From Mangifera indica (taxonomy: Eukaryota; Streptophyta; Magnoliopsida; Sapindales; Anacardiaceae), in contig NC_058154.1 in NCBI RefSeq assembly GCF_011075055.1, positions 1,488,001 to 1,552,000 of the forward strand: 64,000 nucleotides of DNA. The letters are read 5' to 3'. The notes beneath the pieces were generated by a model, which saw nothing but the letters and a program-made list of their open reading frames with translations, had not been told where the DNA came from and searched no databases. Below, piece after piece: positions 1 through 12,199 of this stretch. Every line of letters starts with the position of its first letter. The stretch's first letter is position 1. The translations under genes were made by a program, and so were the position numbers.

Positions 1-3000
1 CATTTGTATGGCGACTGTGAGAAGTTTCCTTAAGATACACAGTGTTTATTTTTCAGGATTTCTGCAAAGACAGGCAATGGGAAATTGATTTTCTCTCACA
101 CAGAAGAACCATATTTCTTTACTTTTGGAAAATCAGAGGTTGGTTAGCATTTCTCATCCATAATTATGTTTGCTCACCACAAGTTACTATTTCAAGTAAA
201 TAAATTTTGAAACCCAGTATTTTTCTATCATACTTTTGAGCTTTAAAGCCTATTCAGTGTTAAAATTTGCACTTGATGGTAACATATTTGCAGCTGGTTT
301 TAATGTAAGCATGACAAATTGCTGCTTAATATGCTGAGTTATATGAATTTAGGTCCCTAGAGGCCTTGAGATGGGAATAGGAACAATGACACGCAAAGAG
401 AAGGCAGTCATATATGTTACAAGTCAGTATCTAACTCAATCTCCCCTCCTGCCTGTGATAGATGGTTATGAGGAAATTCATTTTGAAGTGGAGATTGTCC
501 ATATTATTCAGGTATGTGGACGTGTTAGAAGTAATGGTTTTCTACTTTCTATTTCGCTGCCAACTTTGATACTGTTACAAATTATAATACTTGCATAAAT
601 GTGTCGATTTAAATCATGACTTTAAACGGTGGACTTAAATATACTTGGAAAATCCTAATTTTTATGCCTATATTATGCTTACTTTCTGGTTAAACTCATA
701 ATGCATTTCTTTCAACTGTCTTCCCCTTTTCTGTTTTCCCTTCCTTAATTCTCCATCCTATTCATTGAATATTGTTAACTCTAATCCAGTCTTGTTAAGT
801 TCACAGCTAGACATTATTGTTTGCACTAATTTGTAAAGCTGGTTGGTTGTTGACTAGGTGCTTGTTGTTATGTCTTATATGGCCAAGCTCCCAAACCAAC
901 GTTAATAGATTTAATGATGCATACAAGTTAATTAGGTGACTGTAATGCTGAATGAACACGAACTACACTTTTGCCATATTTGTTGGAGAGATAGATAAAT
1001 TGTCTGCAATACCAGCAGCTCTCACACCTTTATAAAAGAGAAAACTGATAATCAAGATAGCTTTATATTCCACGAGTAATCAAGAGTGATATCAGTTTAT
1101 TCACACAATGCATTTGTCAGCAAATTACTTACTTTTTATTAACTGTGTATTGTATTAATTGCTATATTTTGTGAGACTTTGGTGTAACTCTTAAGTTTTG
1201 AATTGATAGGTACGAGACATGCTTGGTGATGGACGTCTAATAAAACGTCGACTTCGTGATGGAAAAGGTGTGTTCCATTATTTTCTGTACTTTTCAGTTG
1301 AAAGTGGGATATGTTCTATTTACCTGTCCAGTTTAAATGTATGCATTTAGGTTGTATGTATAGGTGACGTACCATTTGGTCATATCATTTTGATGCTTGA
1401 ATTCTGTGATGGTTTGAGGTTTTAGTGTAGAGCAAGTCATACTGTTTATATATTCTTTTTTCTTGCCATGTCTGTTCTCTATACAATTGTATGAGTATGC
1501 TGTTGTGATGATGCTCATATTCTGAATGACTATTATGCTTTCATATTCATTAGGTATGATAATCTAATTGAAGTTTGAAACAAACTGAATGGAATAGTTC
1601 AATCATATATTTAATTAGGGTAAGCTGAATGTATACAATATTCCATAATAAAATAGAAAGAGAATATACAAAGAAAGCAATAACAAAATCTACCTTCTCT
1701 TTAAATCAACTCCTAAAAGTACTCTCATCAACTACTCCTTATATATACAGCCAATAAATGATTCCAATTTAAATCAATAAGATCTAAAACATAAACAAAT
1801 ATTAGAGAGTCAACTATTTATTCTAACACTAATATATGTATATCTTTATTGTTACCTCAAGGCATCACGATTTTCTCTTTTTTTCTTTTTAAATATTAGG
1901 TGAATTTCCAATGGATTGTCCACTTCATGACAGTTTACTTCGTGTCCATTACAAGGGCATGCTTCTTAATGAAGAAAAGAGGGTCTTCTATGACACCCGA
2001 GTTGATAATGATGGTCAGCCTTTGGAGTTCAGCTCTGGGGAGGGCCGTGTAAGTTGACCTTTTTAAAGGGGAAGTCTACAATTAACTTATTTTTGAAAAT
2101 ATGTGAATTTTTTAAGGATGTGTCAGTCTGCAGAGAAGAAATTTTGCTAGTCATAGTGACGTTTATTTACTAAGTTATTCTAATGCTGTTTGTGTCATAG
2201 GTGCCTGAGGGATTTGAAATGTGTGTACGCTTGATGCTGCCTGGAGAGTTAGCCCTTGTCACATGCCCTCCTGATTATGCTTATGACAAATTCCCAAGGT
2301 CATAATTTCAAATATGGTTTTGCCTTTATATATTGGTACTAGTAATTGCTTGATTTTAATGATTACTATCTCCCCTTTGTTCTTATTCCTCAAAGCTTCT
2401 TGCTGTTTTTGTTTCTGTCCATTTGATTAGACCAAAAAATGTTCCTGAAGGTGCTCATATTCAGTGGGAGATTGAACTTCTTGGATTTGAGATGCCAAAG
2501 GTAATAAGCTGTTATCTTTCAAGAAATTTTCAGCAATGTTCTGGTTTTAGAGGCTCCTATGATGGACCTTGTCATAGTTGTGGGATATCAATGATAGATT
2601 TGTCTGTAATGAATTTTTTTATAATCTAATTTAATTTATAAATGACTTGGGTGGATGTGAGCTGATGGTCTGGTAGATGTCTTCTGCAAGTTTAGGATTG
2701 CAAGGGCTATGGCTGGTTTATTAAACCTAATCTAAATATGATTTTATGCTTTAACTCTTGAGCATCATTTTATATGTTTCATTTTTATAGTTGGTGAAAT
2801 CACCTTTTTTAGACATATTATATTAATATTATATTGCATTAATATTGTGTGTGGCAATTCTTATTTTGATGATAAAGATGCATGGAAAGTTGTTTTTGTG
2901 TCAATTGTTTTGTCGGCAGGTTAGTATAAGAATGACTGCAACAACTCTTAGTAATTAGGACTTGCCTTGATTGAACTATGGTGACTTAGAGGATGGTCAT

Positions 3001-5635
3001 TTGCTTTTTTGGTAAAGCATTAGATGTTTACATTCTGACTTTGATTTATTATCTCTATTGGCCATCATTTGTCAATTGTAAGATTTCCTTGCTTTTAAAT
3101 TTATTCAGGGGCTCTGCTAGTGTTGATTTTATTGAACTAAACCATGTTTTTATGTGATTTATTTACTGATGTCATTGTCAGGACTGGACTGGTATGACCT
3201 TTGAAAATATAATGGATGAAGCAGAGAAGATTAGAGTCACGGTAATGCATTGTAGGATCATTTACAGTTCTGTTGATTTAGCCTCCACAATGTTCTTTTC
3301 TTGCTTGAAATATATCTGTGTATGTGTATTTGTCAGTTCTGATTATGGCAAAGACTTTTCATGATGTAAAATCGTTCATTTGTCTTTACTTTATGTTGAT
3401 AGATCCAGTTATATGTGCGAAGGCTAGGGGTACATGAATTTTGATAATGTGAGCTAGAAACCTTGATATTATCATTTTCATTTTATCTTCAGGGTAACAG
3501 GCTCTTTAAAGAAGGGAAGTTTGAACTTGCAAAGGCAAAGTATGAGAAGGTAATTTTCTTATTTGTAACAACACCTTATTGCTTTGTCTGGTTTATTGAG
3601 TGTTGACTGTTTTGCCCACCGTATTAGCCCACATCATTGTAAGAGTTTGCAGTTGAGAGATCTCAACAAATTTGATTGGTTGAAGCCATTGGCTGCTCTT
3701 GTGGTGAAAAACCATCATTACATTTTAGTTTCCGTTGTGTTTGTAAAGCTAGCAATCCTGTTGTTCAGTTGGCTGGAGTTATTCGACTAGAAGTGTATTG
3801 GCTATTTGACTTATGTGATTATAATAGACTATGCTTTTAGGTTCTGTATGTACAGGCATCTTAGTGTTGTCAAATCTGCTCTTTTTTTGATATTATAACC
3901 AGTTCAAGATTTGTGAATTACTTTCCTCTATGATTTCTTACTATATTTCAGTGGAATCAGAAAAAAGTAGTTTCTAATCTAATATAAGGGAAATACATCT
4001 CTTGTGCCTTTTTAAGTTTTCATCCAATGCCATATGGTGACTGCTACACAGGTGCTTCGGGAGTTTAATCATGTTCATCCACAAGACGATGAAGAAGGGA
4101 AGGTGTTTGTAAATGCAAGAGTAAGTTGTTTTTGTTTTTGACCTTACCTGCATTTTCTTGGTATCTTAGTTATAGAGTCTTTTACTTATCTTCACTTAGT
4201 CGATCTGTCTAAGCTCTGATATTATTTTTTTGAATCTTAATTGATTTCTTTCCCCGTTTGGATGTATGAAGAATTTATTACACCTGAATGTAGCTGCGTG
4301 CTTCCTTAAAATGGGAGAATGCAGAAAGTCCATCGAGGCATGCAATAAGGTATGTGTTGGACTCACAAGTTGCTTCACTCTTGCCATCCTCCTCAATCCC
4401 AATATAGCAGTTACTATATCCATAAGTTTCATTTTCTATTGACTGAGATTAACTGCAGCTAATCAGGTCTTGCGCATAGAAAGTTTTTTCTCAAAACACC
4501 AATAATATCTTTAAGTTTCTTTAAGGGTTTGGGTAATTGATCTCACTATGTGAAGCTTTTGTTTGGATCTTAATGTGTACTCCTCTTGGAATCATGCAGG
4601 TTTTAGATGCGAATCCTGCTCATGTGAAGGCTCTATATCGCCGTGGAATGGCCTACATGGCCGTTGGAGATTTTGAAGAAGCTAAGAGTGATTTTGAAAT
4701 GGTAATGCTTATGGTCTTGTGCTTTTCAGATCACTTGATTTCCAACATCAGTTTCTGAAATTCCAACTGGTTGTTGTTAGATGATAAAAGTTGACAAGTC
4801 ATCTGAACCGGATGCAACCGCAGCTCTTTCAAAACTAAAGAAGACAAAGCAGGTGTGTACCACAATTCTTTTTTTTTAAGGTTTTCCAGCTGGATATGGA
4901 CAGAATTCATTTTTTATATATTCTGAGCGGGGATAACAATACTTAGGTATTGAGCTATCACATTTTTTAATGAAATGATTGAACTAAGTTTTTTTTTCAA
5001 AATAATCAAACTTTTAAATTTTCTTATATAAGGGATTAAACTTTGAGATTTTCTTGTATAAGGACCAAATGTTTTATATTTCATATTGAAGGTACTGAAT
5101 TAATTATTTTATTATCGAAATCAAACAAAACAACAATTTTAATTGTGTTTGTTTTTGGTTTTTTCAATAATAAAATCTGAAAGTTTGCTCATTTCATTAG
5201 GAAAATCTGAAAACTTGATCCTGTTAATAGGAAAATATGAAAGTTTTGTCCCCTTGATAGAAAACAGAAACAAAGTTTGGTTTTTTTCATAGAAAAAAAG
5301 TGATAGTTCGGAACCTCCAAACTTCCTTATCCTGTTCTGTGTGCCCACCATTTCATAAGCAGGAACTCGAGAGGAAGGCTAAGAAACAATTCAAAGGACT
5401 GTTTGACAAGAAGCCAGGGGAAATTGCTGAAGCTGGAACCGAGAATAATGTTGAAGATGAAGCTGCTGGAGAAAATGAGAAAGATGACAGTAAGGAGGGT
5501 TCAGATAGCGACGAGACACAGGCATTTCTTGAACCCACTGCTGAAGCACCTCGAATGGGCTGGCTCTACCGATTGTGGCCAACCGGTGGAAGAGTGTTTT
5601 CGGCTCTTGGACTTCAACGATGTACCATACTGTGA
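1..5635 (+). CDS. PAS1: PASTICCINO1-type FKBP-TPR immunophilin, 3' part (5' exons outside window)
   Basis: Multidomain FKBP-like peptidyl-prolyl isomerase with TPRs. In Arabidopsis, PAS1 scaffolds the ER very-long-chain fatty acid elongase and affects cell division and NAC factor localisation. Thirteen exons read through in frame: 57-138, 353-511, 1210-1267, 1900-2048, 2201-2298, 2431-2500, 3182-3241, 3493-3549, 4052-4120, 4272-4349, 4600-4701, 4781-4852, 5363-5635 (stop TGA). They encode about 441 residues; the family is about 630, so the first FKBP domain is missing at the left edge. Exons 1-3 finish one FKBP domain. Exons 4-6 form the next, with YKGMLLNEEKRVFYDTR. Exons 7-12 form three TPR-like helical pairs (GNRLFKEGKFELAKAKYEK; VKALYRRGMAYMAVGDFEEA). 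The last exon is a charged, acidic linker followed by a C-terminal GWLYRLWPTGGR-type tail, which in the family is the calmodulin-binding and membrane-anchoring end. No broken frame was seen. Confidence 0.93.
4980..5355. repeat. Internally repetitive AT-rich insertion in last PAS1 intron
   Basis: The last PAS1 intron (4853-5362) is longer than its neighbours. It carries several degenerate units of about 35-40 bp built on 'aaaatctgaaagttt' alternating with 'ttaataggaaaat', first in one orientation and then roughly mirrored, with a rise of T-runs and A-runs at either end. This looks like a small MITE or decayed foldback repeat. I could not define target-site duplications. Confidence 0.35.
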
Positions 5636-6339
5636 CATGAAATACCAGATCTAAGGGTGATGATGATGACTGGTAAGCATCTTAAATCGTTAATGGGGAT
5701 TTTGCATTCGGGGTTTTACTAATTTTAGCCCTACTCATATAGAGGTGATTTTGCCCAATTATATGGGGATTCTAGAACAGCATGGTGAGAAAAAACTGTC
5801 ACCAAGAAATGAAGGAAATAAAGGATAAATATTAATTCTAACAGTGATAATAATTGTTTCTACAGTCGCTCTTAATTTAATTTTTCTTTTATTTTTAAAG
5901 AAATTAAGAGATTGTATAGATGGTAAAAATGTATCCAAATATGAGGAATATACCACCCCAAACATTTATCATAGAGGATACAATAAAACAAAATGAGATG
6001 TAGGTTCTACAAAATAAAAAAAATTAATTGAGTAATTGTCAGATGGTTCGAAGCTATGATGAAATCGCATACCCCAGGTTTCTAAGTGATAATCATAATT
6101 TATTTAAATAAGTAGTATTATATGTATAAATAATATATATAAAGTTATATATAAATAATAATATGTTATCGTATAATTGAATAATTTTAAATTAAAAATA
6201 AATTTATATGTAATTATATTGTGATATATTATTATTTGTATATAAAATTGCGTGTATTATTTATGTATATAGTTTTGTTGAATTTAAATTACATCACAAA
6301 TGTTTGAAATACTCTCAAGGTAGGGTATGTGATATTAGT

Positions 6340-6672
6340 GAAATATTTTTAATACATAATTTGGATATACAGATGATATATTATTATGTAATTGGATGAT
6401 TTTGAATTAAAGATAAAATAACATTAATTCATATAATGATGTATCATTTGTGTATCTAAATTATGTACTAAAAATGTGTATACATAGTATTGCTCTTTCT
6501 CATACAATAAAATTATGTTTACGCATTTTTGCTATATAATTTAGATGCACAGATGATGTGTTATTATGTGATTTGATGATTTTCAATTAAAGATAAAGTG
6601 ATATCTAATCACATGATGACACATTATTTTTGTATCTAAATTATGTACAAAAAATTTGTACACATAATATTA
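6340..6672. mobile_element. Two adjacent copies of a palindromic MITE
   Basis: Two units lie back to back, about 6340-6505 and 6520-6672. Each has a left half containing 'gatgatttt(g/c)aattaaagataaa' and a right half that is its approximate reverse complement, ending in 'tacacataatattac' or 'tacatagtattgctc'. The same arrangement occurs at 47.4, 49.6 and 49.9 kb. Each unit can fold into one long hairpin, with no coding capacity. Ends are approximate. Confidence 0.6.
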
Positions 6673-6774
6673 CACTTTTCCATATCATAGTAGTAGGGGT
6701 ATACACGGTCCGGTTCGACAAATTTTTCAAACAAAACTAAAAAAATATAGTTTAGATTACGATTTGAATCATAG

Positions 6775-7165
6775 TTATTAGTATTCTAAAATATACAATA
6801 TGTATTGTATCATACGATATAATGTGATACAGATGAAAAACGTTACATATCGTAAGGTGTATCAAATAAATGCGATATAATAAACATATTATATAATATA
6901 ATATATAATATGTACATTACAATATCATACATATTATTGATATAAATTAATATTTTTTTTTAAATAAACTCATAGTGTTTTAGGGGTGTGTATGAAAATT
7001 TTTAAAATATTATGAATGTTTGTAATATTTTTTAAAATGAAGTTGTGTTAATTATAATATTTTATTATTTTAATTTTTAAAAGAGGTATTATACAATATG
7101 ATACATGATATGGTAAATTAAGTTTTTTATATATAATACGATGCATGATTCAACTATTATAGTTT
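6775..7165. repeat. GATAC/ATCATAC-rich interspersed repeat
   Basis: This stretch is dense in short palindromic words such as 'gtatcatacgatataatgtgatac' variants and 'gatgaaaaacgttac', ending in 'gatacatgatatgg'. A closely similar stretch lies at 48376-48650 and a weaker one near 31700-31955, so it is an interspersed family rather than local low complexity. Neither TIRs nor TSDs could be fixed. Confidence 0.5.
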
Positions 7166-7686
7166 AAATATTTTAAAATCATTCATTTCTATATATATAT
7201 ATATATATCATTTAATAAAATCCACTAAACTATAATTTTTTAAAGAGTAATATACACATAAAAAATAAATATAAAATATACATATAAAATAATAATTAAA
7301 TAAATATAAAAAAACAAATTATATATATAATTTTTTATTAAAATTTTTTTTCAAATATAATTATATATTTTATATATACAATTTGAACTAAAAAAGAAAT
7401 AAAAAAATTTTAGTTAAATCAAATCATTTTAAAAATAAAATCTAATTAAATAATAATTTTTAAGTAATTTAATTTAATTTTATAATTTGAGCTGAATTAG
7501 GTAGCTATTAACATAATATACTGTAACAGATAAGACTGAGGAGGATCATGTCCCGGTGAATCAAAGAGAAACAAGAGAAACTGGCCCAAGTCAGAAGCGT
7601 AGACAATCCATAATGAAGGAAACTATAAAATATTGATCATTATGCTTTAACGCTCTTAAATCAAAATGTTTTACCATAGTGAAGGA

Positions 7687-7689
<3 letters not shown>

Positions 7690-7742
<53 letters not shown>
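7690..7742. repeat. (AT)n microsatellite
   Basis: An uninterrupted AT dinucleotide run of about 26 units lies just downstream of the COPT relic. Length is likely to be polymorphic. Confidence 0.95.
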
Positions 7743-7746
<4 letters not shown>

Positions 7747-7796
7747 GTAAAAAGAAACACAGAAGGTGATAAAGTTGCTGACATTAAATTGTAAAA

Positions 7797-7985
7797 TTAA
7801 ACTTTCGAATTGTTTGGTGTAGATGAAGCAGCTGCAAGAGCACGAGCTTTAACCAGCAAGATGCCAGCAGTGTGACCAGCAGCAGCAACAAGGAAGACGC
7901 CAAGATTGTAGGGCAGAACAGAAAGCATGGCCAGGTTAGCCAACCCCATTCGAACGGCATAAATACTAGCTTGTAACAACAAGCT
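7797..7985 (-). pseudogene. COPT copper transporter relic (C-terminal half only)
   Basis: The minus strand reads about 60 residues resembling the second half of a CTR/COPT transporter: ASIYAVRMGLANLAML, then SVLPYNLGVFLVAAAGHTAG and a short polar tail before the stop. This corresponds to TM2, TM3 and the tail of the intact COPT just upstream on the same strand. No N-terminal Met motifs, TM1 or start codon of its own precede it, because the reading frame upstream runs into the other gene out of register. The likely origin is a tandem duplicate that lost its 5' half. The GxxxG of TM3 survives (GHTAG), but the second Met of the MxxxM copper filter is Leu. A 3' exon of a fused or alternative transcript cannot be excluded. 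Confidence 0.65.
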
Positions 7986-8052
7986 GATCATCCACAAGAA
8001 ACAATGAAGATAGATATTGAAAGGAAAAAGAAAAGGGAAAATTTTGAAATTT

Positions 8053-8514
8053 TCATGTAGCAGGAGCTTTCTGGGAACTGGAACCAGATTCACCTGATTT
8101 CTTAAAAACCCGACTCCCGAAGAGCAAGAACCCAACAGCATGCCCCATAATGGCAGCAATAAAAATACCACCATTGAAGGACATAACAGCAAGGATCACC
8201 ATATACGCCAAACCAGCACGCACTGAATGCAAAGCCGTCTTGAACATCCCGGTGGCCACACGATTAGCCCCTGGCTCGATGAGCTTGCAGTTTCCAAGCC
8301 ACTCCACTACCACTGCCAGAGCAAACACAAACAGCAGGGCCACAACATACATGGTTGAGTTCGAACCTGGCCACCCCGGAAACAATATCTCCGTTCTGTG
8401 GCCCCAGTAGAATGCCATGTGAGCCATTGATTTCCGGTGCGTGTGCAGTCCCGGCGTGCTCCAAGCTTCCGTGGTTGTTGGCTCAACGACCGCCGGTGAA
8501 CCCATCAAAATCAT
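8053..8514 (-). CDS. COPT: COPT/CTR family copper transporter
   Basis: Single-exon gene, 153 residues, the usual size for plant COPT1/2-type high-affinity Cu(I) importers of the plasma membrane or endomembranes. These act as trimers. The extracellular N-terminus is short, with a His/Met cluster (HTHRKSMAHMAFYWG, about residues 24-38). TM1 lies at about 54-72, and TM2 and TM3 at about 98-133, separated by the SFNGG turn. TM3 has the GxxxG packing motif (GHAVG, 124-128). The start is the first ATG after an upstream stop; Met4 is a possible alternative. The tail is Ser-rich, without the Cys cluster of some family members. One oddity is that alignment to the family MxxxM filter in TM2 puts Ile at 107 and Met at 111, so the first filter Met is missing; Met105 lies two residues away. 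A decayed second COPT half follows on the same strand. Confidence 0.93.
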   Translation of the reverse strand: MILMGSPAVVEPTTTEAWSTPGLHTHRKSMAHMAFYWGHRTEILFPGWPGSNSTMYVVALLFVFALAVVVEWLGNCKLIEPGANRVATGMFKTALHSVRAGLAYMVILAVMSFNGGIFIAAIMGHAVGFLLFGSRVFKKSGESGSSSQKAPAT

Positions 8515-10660
8515 ACCTTTTCTTCTTTCTTTGTGTGTGAATTGATGCTGCCGGGTTTAAGAGCAAGCCTGGTAAAGAGGGAACATAAATAGAGCTTTAA
8601 TTTCAGTTTCTTTTTTCTTTTGGCAAGTTTGCTCTGTACGTTTTACAGGGAAATGAAATGTACTATGATTGATTTCCAAGTAATCTCTGCAGAAAAGTGA
8701 GCAGAATATTTCAGAAAACTGGGATTGTGTGAACCGACCAAAAGAGTATGACGGCCACGTAATGTTCTTCATGTCTCCTCCACAGATGGCATATGATCTT
8801 AATACAATCAAGCATCAGAATTTTTAAGACAATAATGACGCAAACAATTCTGTTCTGGATAGAGGTGATTATGGGTTTGATCATATTCTGATTGGTTTTA
8901 ATTTTAGTTTGTTATTTATTTATTTTTATTTTATATTATTAAAATTTTAGTTTAATTATTTATTATTTTATAATATTATGATTCTAATTTAATTATTTAT
9001 TATTTTTTTATTTTATAGGATTATAATTATAGTTTTGATTATATTATAATACTCTATATTATATAATATTTTATTAATAATATTAATTTAGTTTATAATT
9101 CACTAATTTTAATTTTATAGAGTGGAATCGATCCTGCTGTAGCCTAATAGACCAATGGGAGGGGCAAGCTTAGGCCTTAACAAAAACTCAAGATTTGAGA
9201 CACGGTCCACAGCTACGTCCCGCATAAACCTTTTGTAGGTAAACAAACTAAATTATAAATTTTTGATTTTTGATTAATATTTAATTAATATTAAAAATAT
9301 AAACGTTTAATTTTTTAATAGAATGTATCATTTCGATTTGTAGGTCTTGTTTTATTGTTCGCTAAATCCGCAGGTTTCCATAACCCACTTTTTCTGTGTC
9401 AAAACGATACGGATAACGCCAAAATTATAAAAAGTTTGATGACACTACGAGCTAATGTATCCCTTTGATACCTCTAGTAATGGTTTTTTGATGGAAAAGA
9501 ATTGCATTACGACACATTAAAGATGAGCATAACTAGTCCAATTATGCGTAATGAGAATAAGTAATATTATGTGTACCTATTTTACGTATATAATTGTATA
9601 CATATTTATATATGTCATTACATGATTGAATATTATTTTAATGTCTTATATCTTGGTCTTCTAGCAATTTATATGTGTATATATGTTTGAATACATAATT
9701 AAATACATAAATAATTATTATTATATGATTATTTGTTATTTTATCTTTAATTCAATCATATAGTAACATATCATTATTTATGTATATAATATATTATTAC
9801 TGAAAAATTGTAATCCCTTAGCTTAACTCCCTTCTTGATCGCAATTTTATCTCTAATTTAAGTAATTATGAAATTATTATTTGAATATTAATTATGAAGG
9901 AACTGATGGGATTATAAACGCTCTCTTAGATCCATAAAATAAAGAAAATTAATGAGAGAGAGGATAAGGAGGAACAACAAAAAAACATTTGACAACAAAC
10001 ACTCGATGCTTAAGATTAGATGAGCTCCATCCTAAGTTAAGCAAAGATCCTCCTGTAAAGTCTAATATTTTTCTTTAAGATCCTTAATTCTTGTATCATA
10101 ACCCACTTTGAACAAGATTTTGTTATGTATACATCAGATGATAAACATGTCTAAATTTACATATACAACATATAATAATAGGGTATGCTCAGCGATTACT
10201 TAAATATGTCTCCTACCCGCTAATTGTCCAAAATTACATACAACTCTTTTATTTAAAAGTGAGAATGGTGAAGAAAGAAAAAAATTATGAGAAAAAATGA
10301 GAGAAAAAAAATAAAGTAATTAGAGGGAAAGATGATTTGTTTGTATTGTTGAGGATTAAAGCGATTTTAACCATTTTATTTATTATATAACAATTGAATT
10401 AGGGAAAATAATTTTTTGGTCCATTATTTTTAGTTGTTTATCTTTTTTAAACTTCATTTTTTATTATACATTTTTAGCCAAAATTTTAACTTCACACCCA
10501 TTTTACCCTCATCTTTAACCTTAGAATCTCTACCTTTTGTACTTATTTTTATTCATATTCCTATCTAAAAATTAATTCAAAATCAAAGAAATTATAATTT
10601 AATTTTAAAAAATACATCATATTGTTTGATATTTTATTTGAAGATTTGAAATTAAAATTT

Positions 10661-11485
10661 GGGCAAAGGACTATTTCCCACCCATGTTTTAGCCGTTTCT
10701 CAATCACATACCCACGCCAGATGAAAAACCTAATCACCCACCCAAAATTTAATCTGTTTGTTTCCACCCACATTTTTTCAGTTAGATTAAGGGGCAAATT
10801 AGTAATTTTATCAATAATATTAAATAATTAAAATTTTATCTCATTTTTTCTCTTTAATTTGAAAAACTAACATTTGTCCCCTAAATTAAGTTTTAAAAAA
10901 TTCACTTTTCCCCCCTGAAATGTAGCCACTTTTTCCGACGACGGCTGAGAAGATTTCATCCAGAGGTCGACCACCTCTGGACGACGATCATCGTCCAAGA
11001 AGGACGACCGTTGTCCAGAACTATCGACGCTTCATCGTCCAGATCTCGACGACGAATCGTCGTCTATTCTGGATGACCGAGCGTCGTCCAGAGAATGGAT
11101 GATCGTAGTCCATTCCAGGGACGAGCGTCATCCAGAGAATGGATGAGCCCTCGTCACTCTCCCTCCAGCCACGTCGTCGCCGGTGGCCGGAGGGAAAATG
11201 AAAAAAAAATTAGGGATTTGAGGGGGTGAAAGTCACTTTTTAAAGTTTAGGGATGGGGGTAAAGTGTAACTTTTAAAATCGGAGGGGGAAAATGTGATAG
11301 AATTAAATCAGTGAAATATAAACAGTAAAATGACAGTTTTACCCCTTTATTTAACGAAAAATTTAATGACAGATGTGGGTTGATGCAAACAGATTAAACT
11401 TTGGGTGGGTTTTTGGGTTTTTCATCTGGTGTGGGTATGCTTTTGAGATTCAACTAAACAATGGGTGGGAAATAGTCCTTTCCCC
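10661..11485. mobile_element. MULE-type MITE, copy 1 (9-bp TSD)
   Basis: 825 bp with terminal inverted repeats: the left end reads gggcaaaggactatttccca and the right end mirrors it (tgggtgggaaatagtccttt). It is flanked by an exact 9-bp direct repeat, TTAAAATTT, at 10652-10660 and 11486-11494. A 9-bp TSD is the hallmark of Mutator-like elements. The TIR-proximal 200 bp on both sides are also roughly mirrored. The core (about 10930-11190) is GC-richer and full of CGTCC/GACGA words. There is no transposase reading frame, so the element is non-autonomous. Confidence 0.85.
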
Positions 11486-11736
11486 TTAAAATTTTGATAT
11501 TTCTTTCTGTAAGAAGTAGAATTCTTTGATTTTCCGAGAATAGATAAACAAGTAGCCGAGTAGGCATGATTTTTTAACATTTAACTTTTTATAATATTTT
11601 GATTTTTATAATATCTTTGTGTTAGAAGTAAAATACTTTAATCTTCTTGGAAATAAGTAGACAGGCATGAGTGGGGTAGGTAAAGAGTCGAGAAGGTTTG
11701 ATTTTTTAAAATTCCTTTTTTTTATAATACTTTTTA

Positions 11737-12199
11737 GGAGCGTTTGATTTCAGTATTTAAAGATTATTTTGATAATCTATTTTTTATTTTTCTATTTAAT
11801 TTGTCAATAATAAAATATTATAGTAATCTTATATTACTAATACTGACATAATAGATAATATATGTGATAATCTGATTATCACTTTCATATTAAGTATTTA
11901 AAGATTACCGAAGTAATCTTACTTTTATTATAATTATATTATTATTTATTAATTTTTTGAGATAAAAATAAATTTATTTTTAATTAATATGACAAACAAT
12001 ATAAAAAAATATTTAAAAATAATTATTTTAAGGACATTTAAATAAAATAGTTTACTAATAATCTTTTATTACCTTTAACCAAACATAATAATTATTTATA
12101 CTTATCAAATTTTATCAAACATAGTAATCATTTATACCTAATAATCTTCTAAATAATCTTTTTATTTTAGTAATAAAATATTACCTAAACTAAACGTCC
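11737..12199. mobile_element. AT-rich MITE with GGAGCGTTTG ends
   Basis: The left end ggagcgtttgattt is mirrored by the right end aaactaaacgtcc. The interior carries 'aataatcttttattac' and 'taataaaatatta' motifs in both orientations. Similar, mostly truncated copies lie near 22795-23185, 23937-24265 and 52483-52857, and a better one at 55753-56175. I did not find a clean TSD here. It may be hAT-like, but that is not established. Confidence 0.45.

Larger units (their letters stand above)
5660..7795. other. Gene-free AT-rich intergenic region with MITE remnants
   Basis: No coding region is supported. The stretch between the PAS1 3' end and the COPT locus holds two adjacent palindromic MITE copies (about 6340-6672), a GATAC-rich repeat (about 6775-7165) and an AT microsatellite (7690-7742). 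These three are listed separately. Confidence 0.7.

Noticed and set aside
1621..1860. Possible retrotransposon LTR fragment in a PAS1 intron
   Set aside because: The 'ccttatatatacagccaataaatg' wording suggests an LTR end, but no TG...CA borders, TSD or internal domain could be found.
8150..8464. Several open frames overlapping the COPT gene
   Set aside because: They are other-frame shadows of the COPT coding sequence, without independent motifs.
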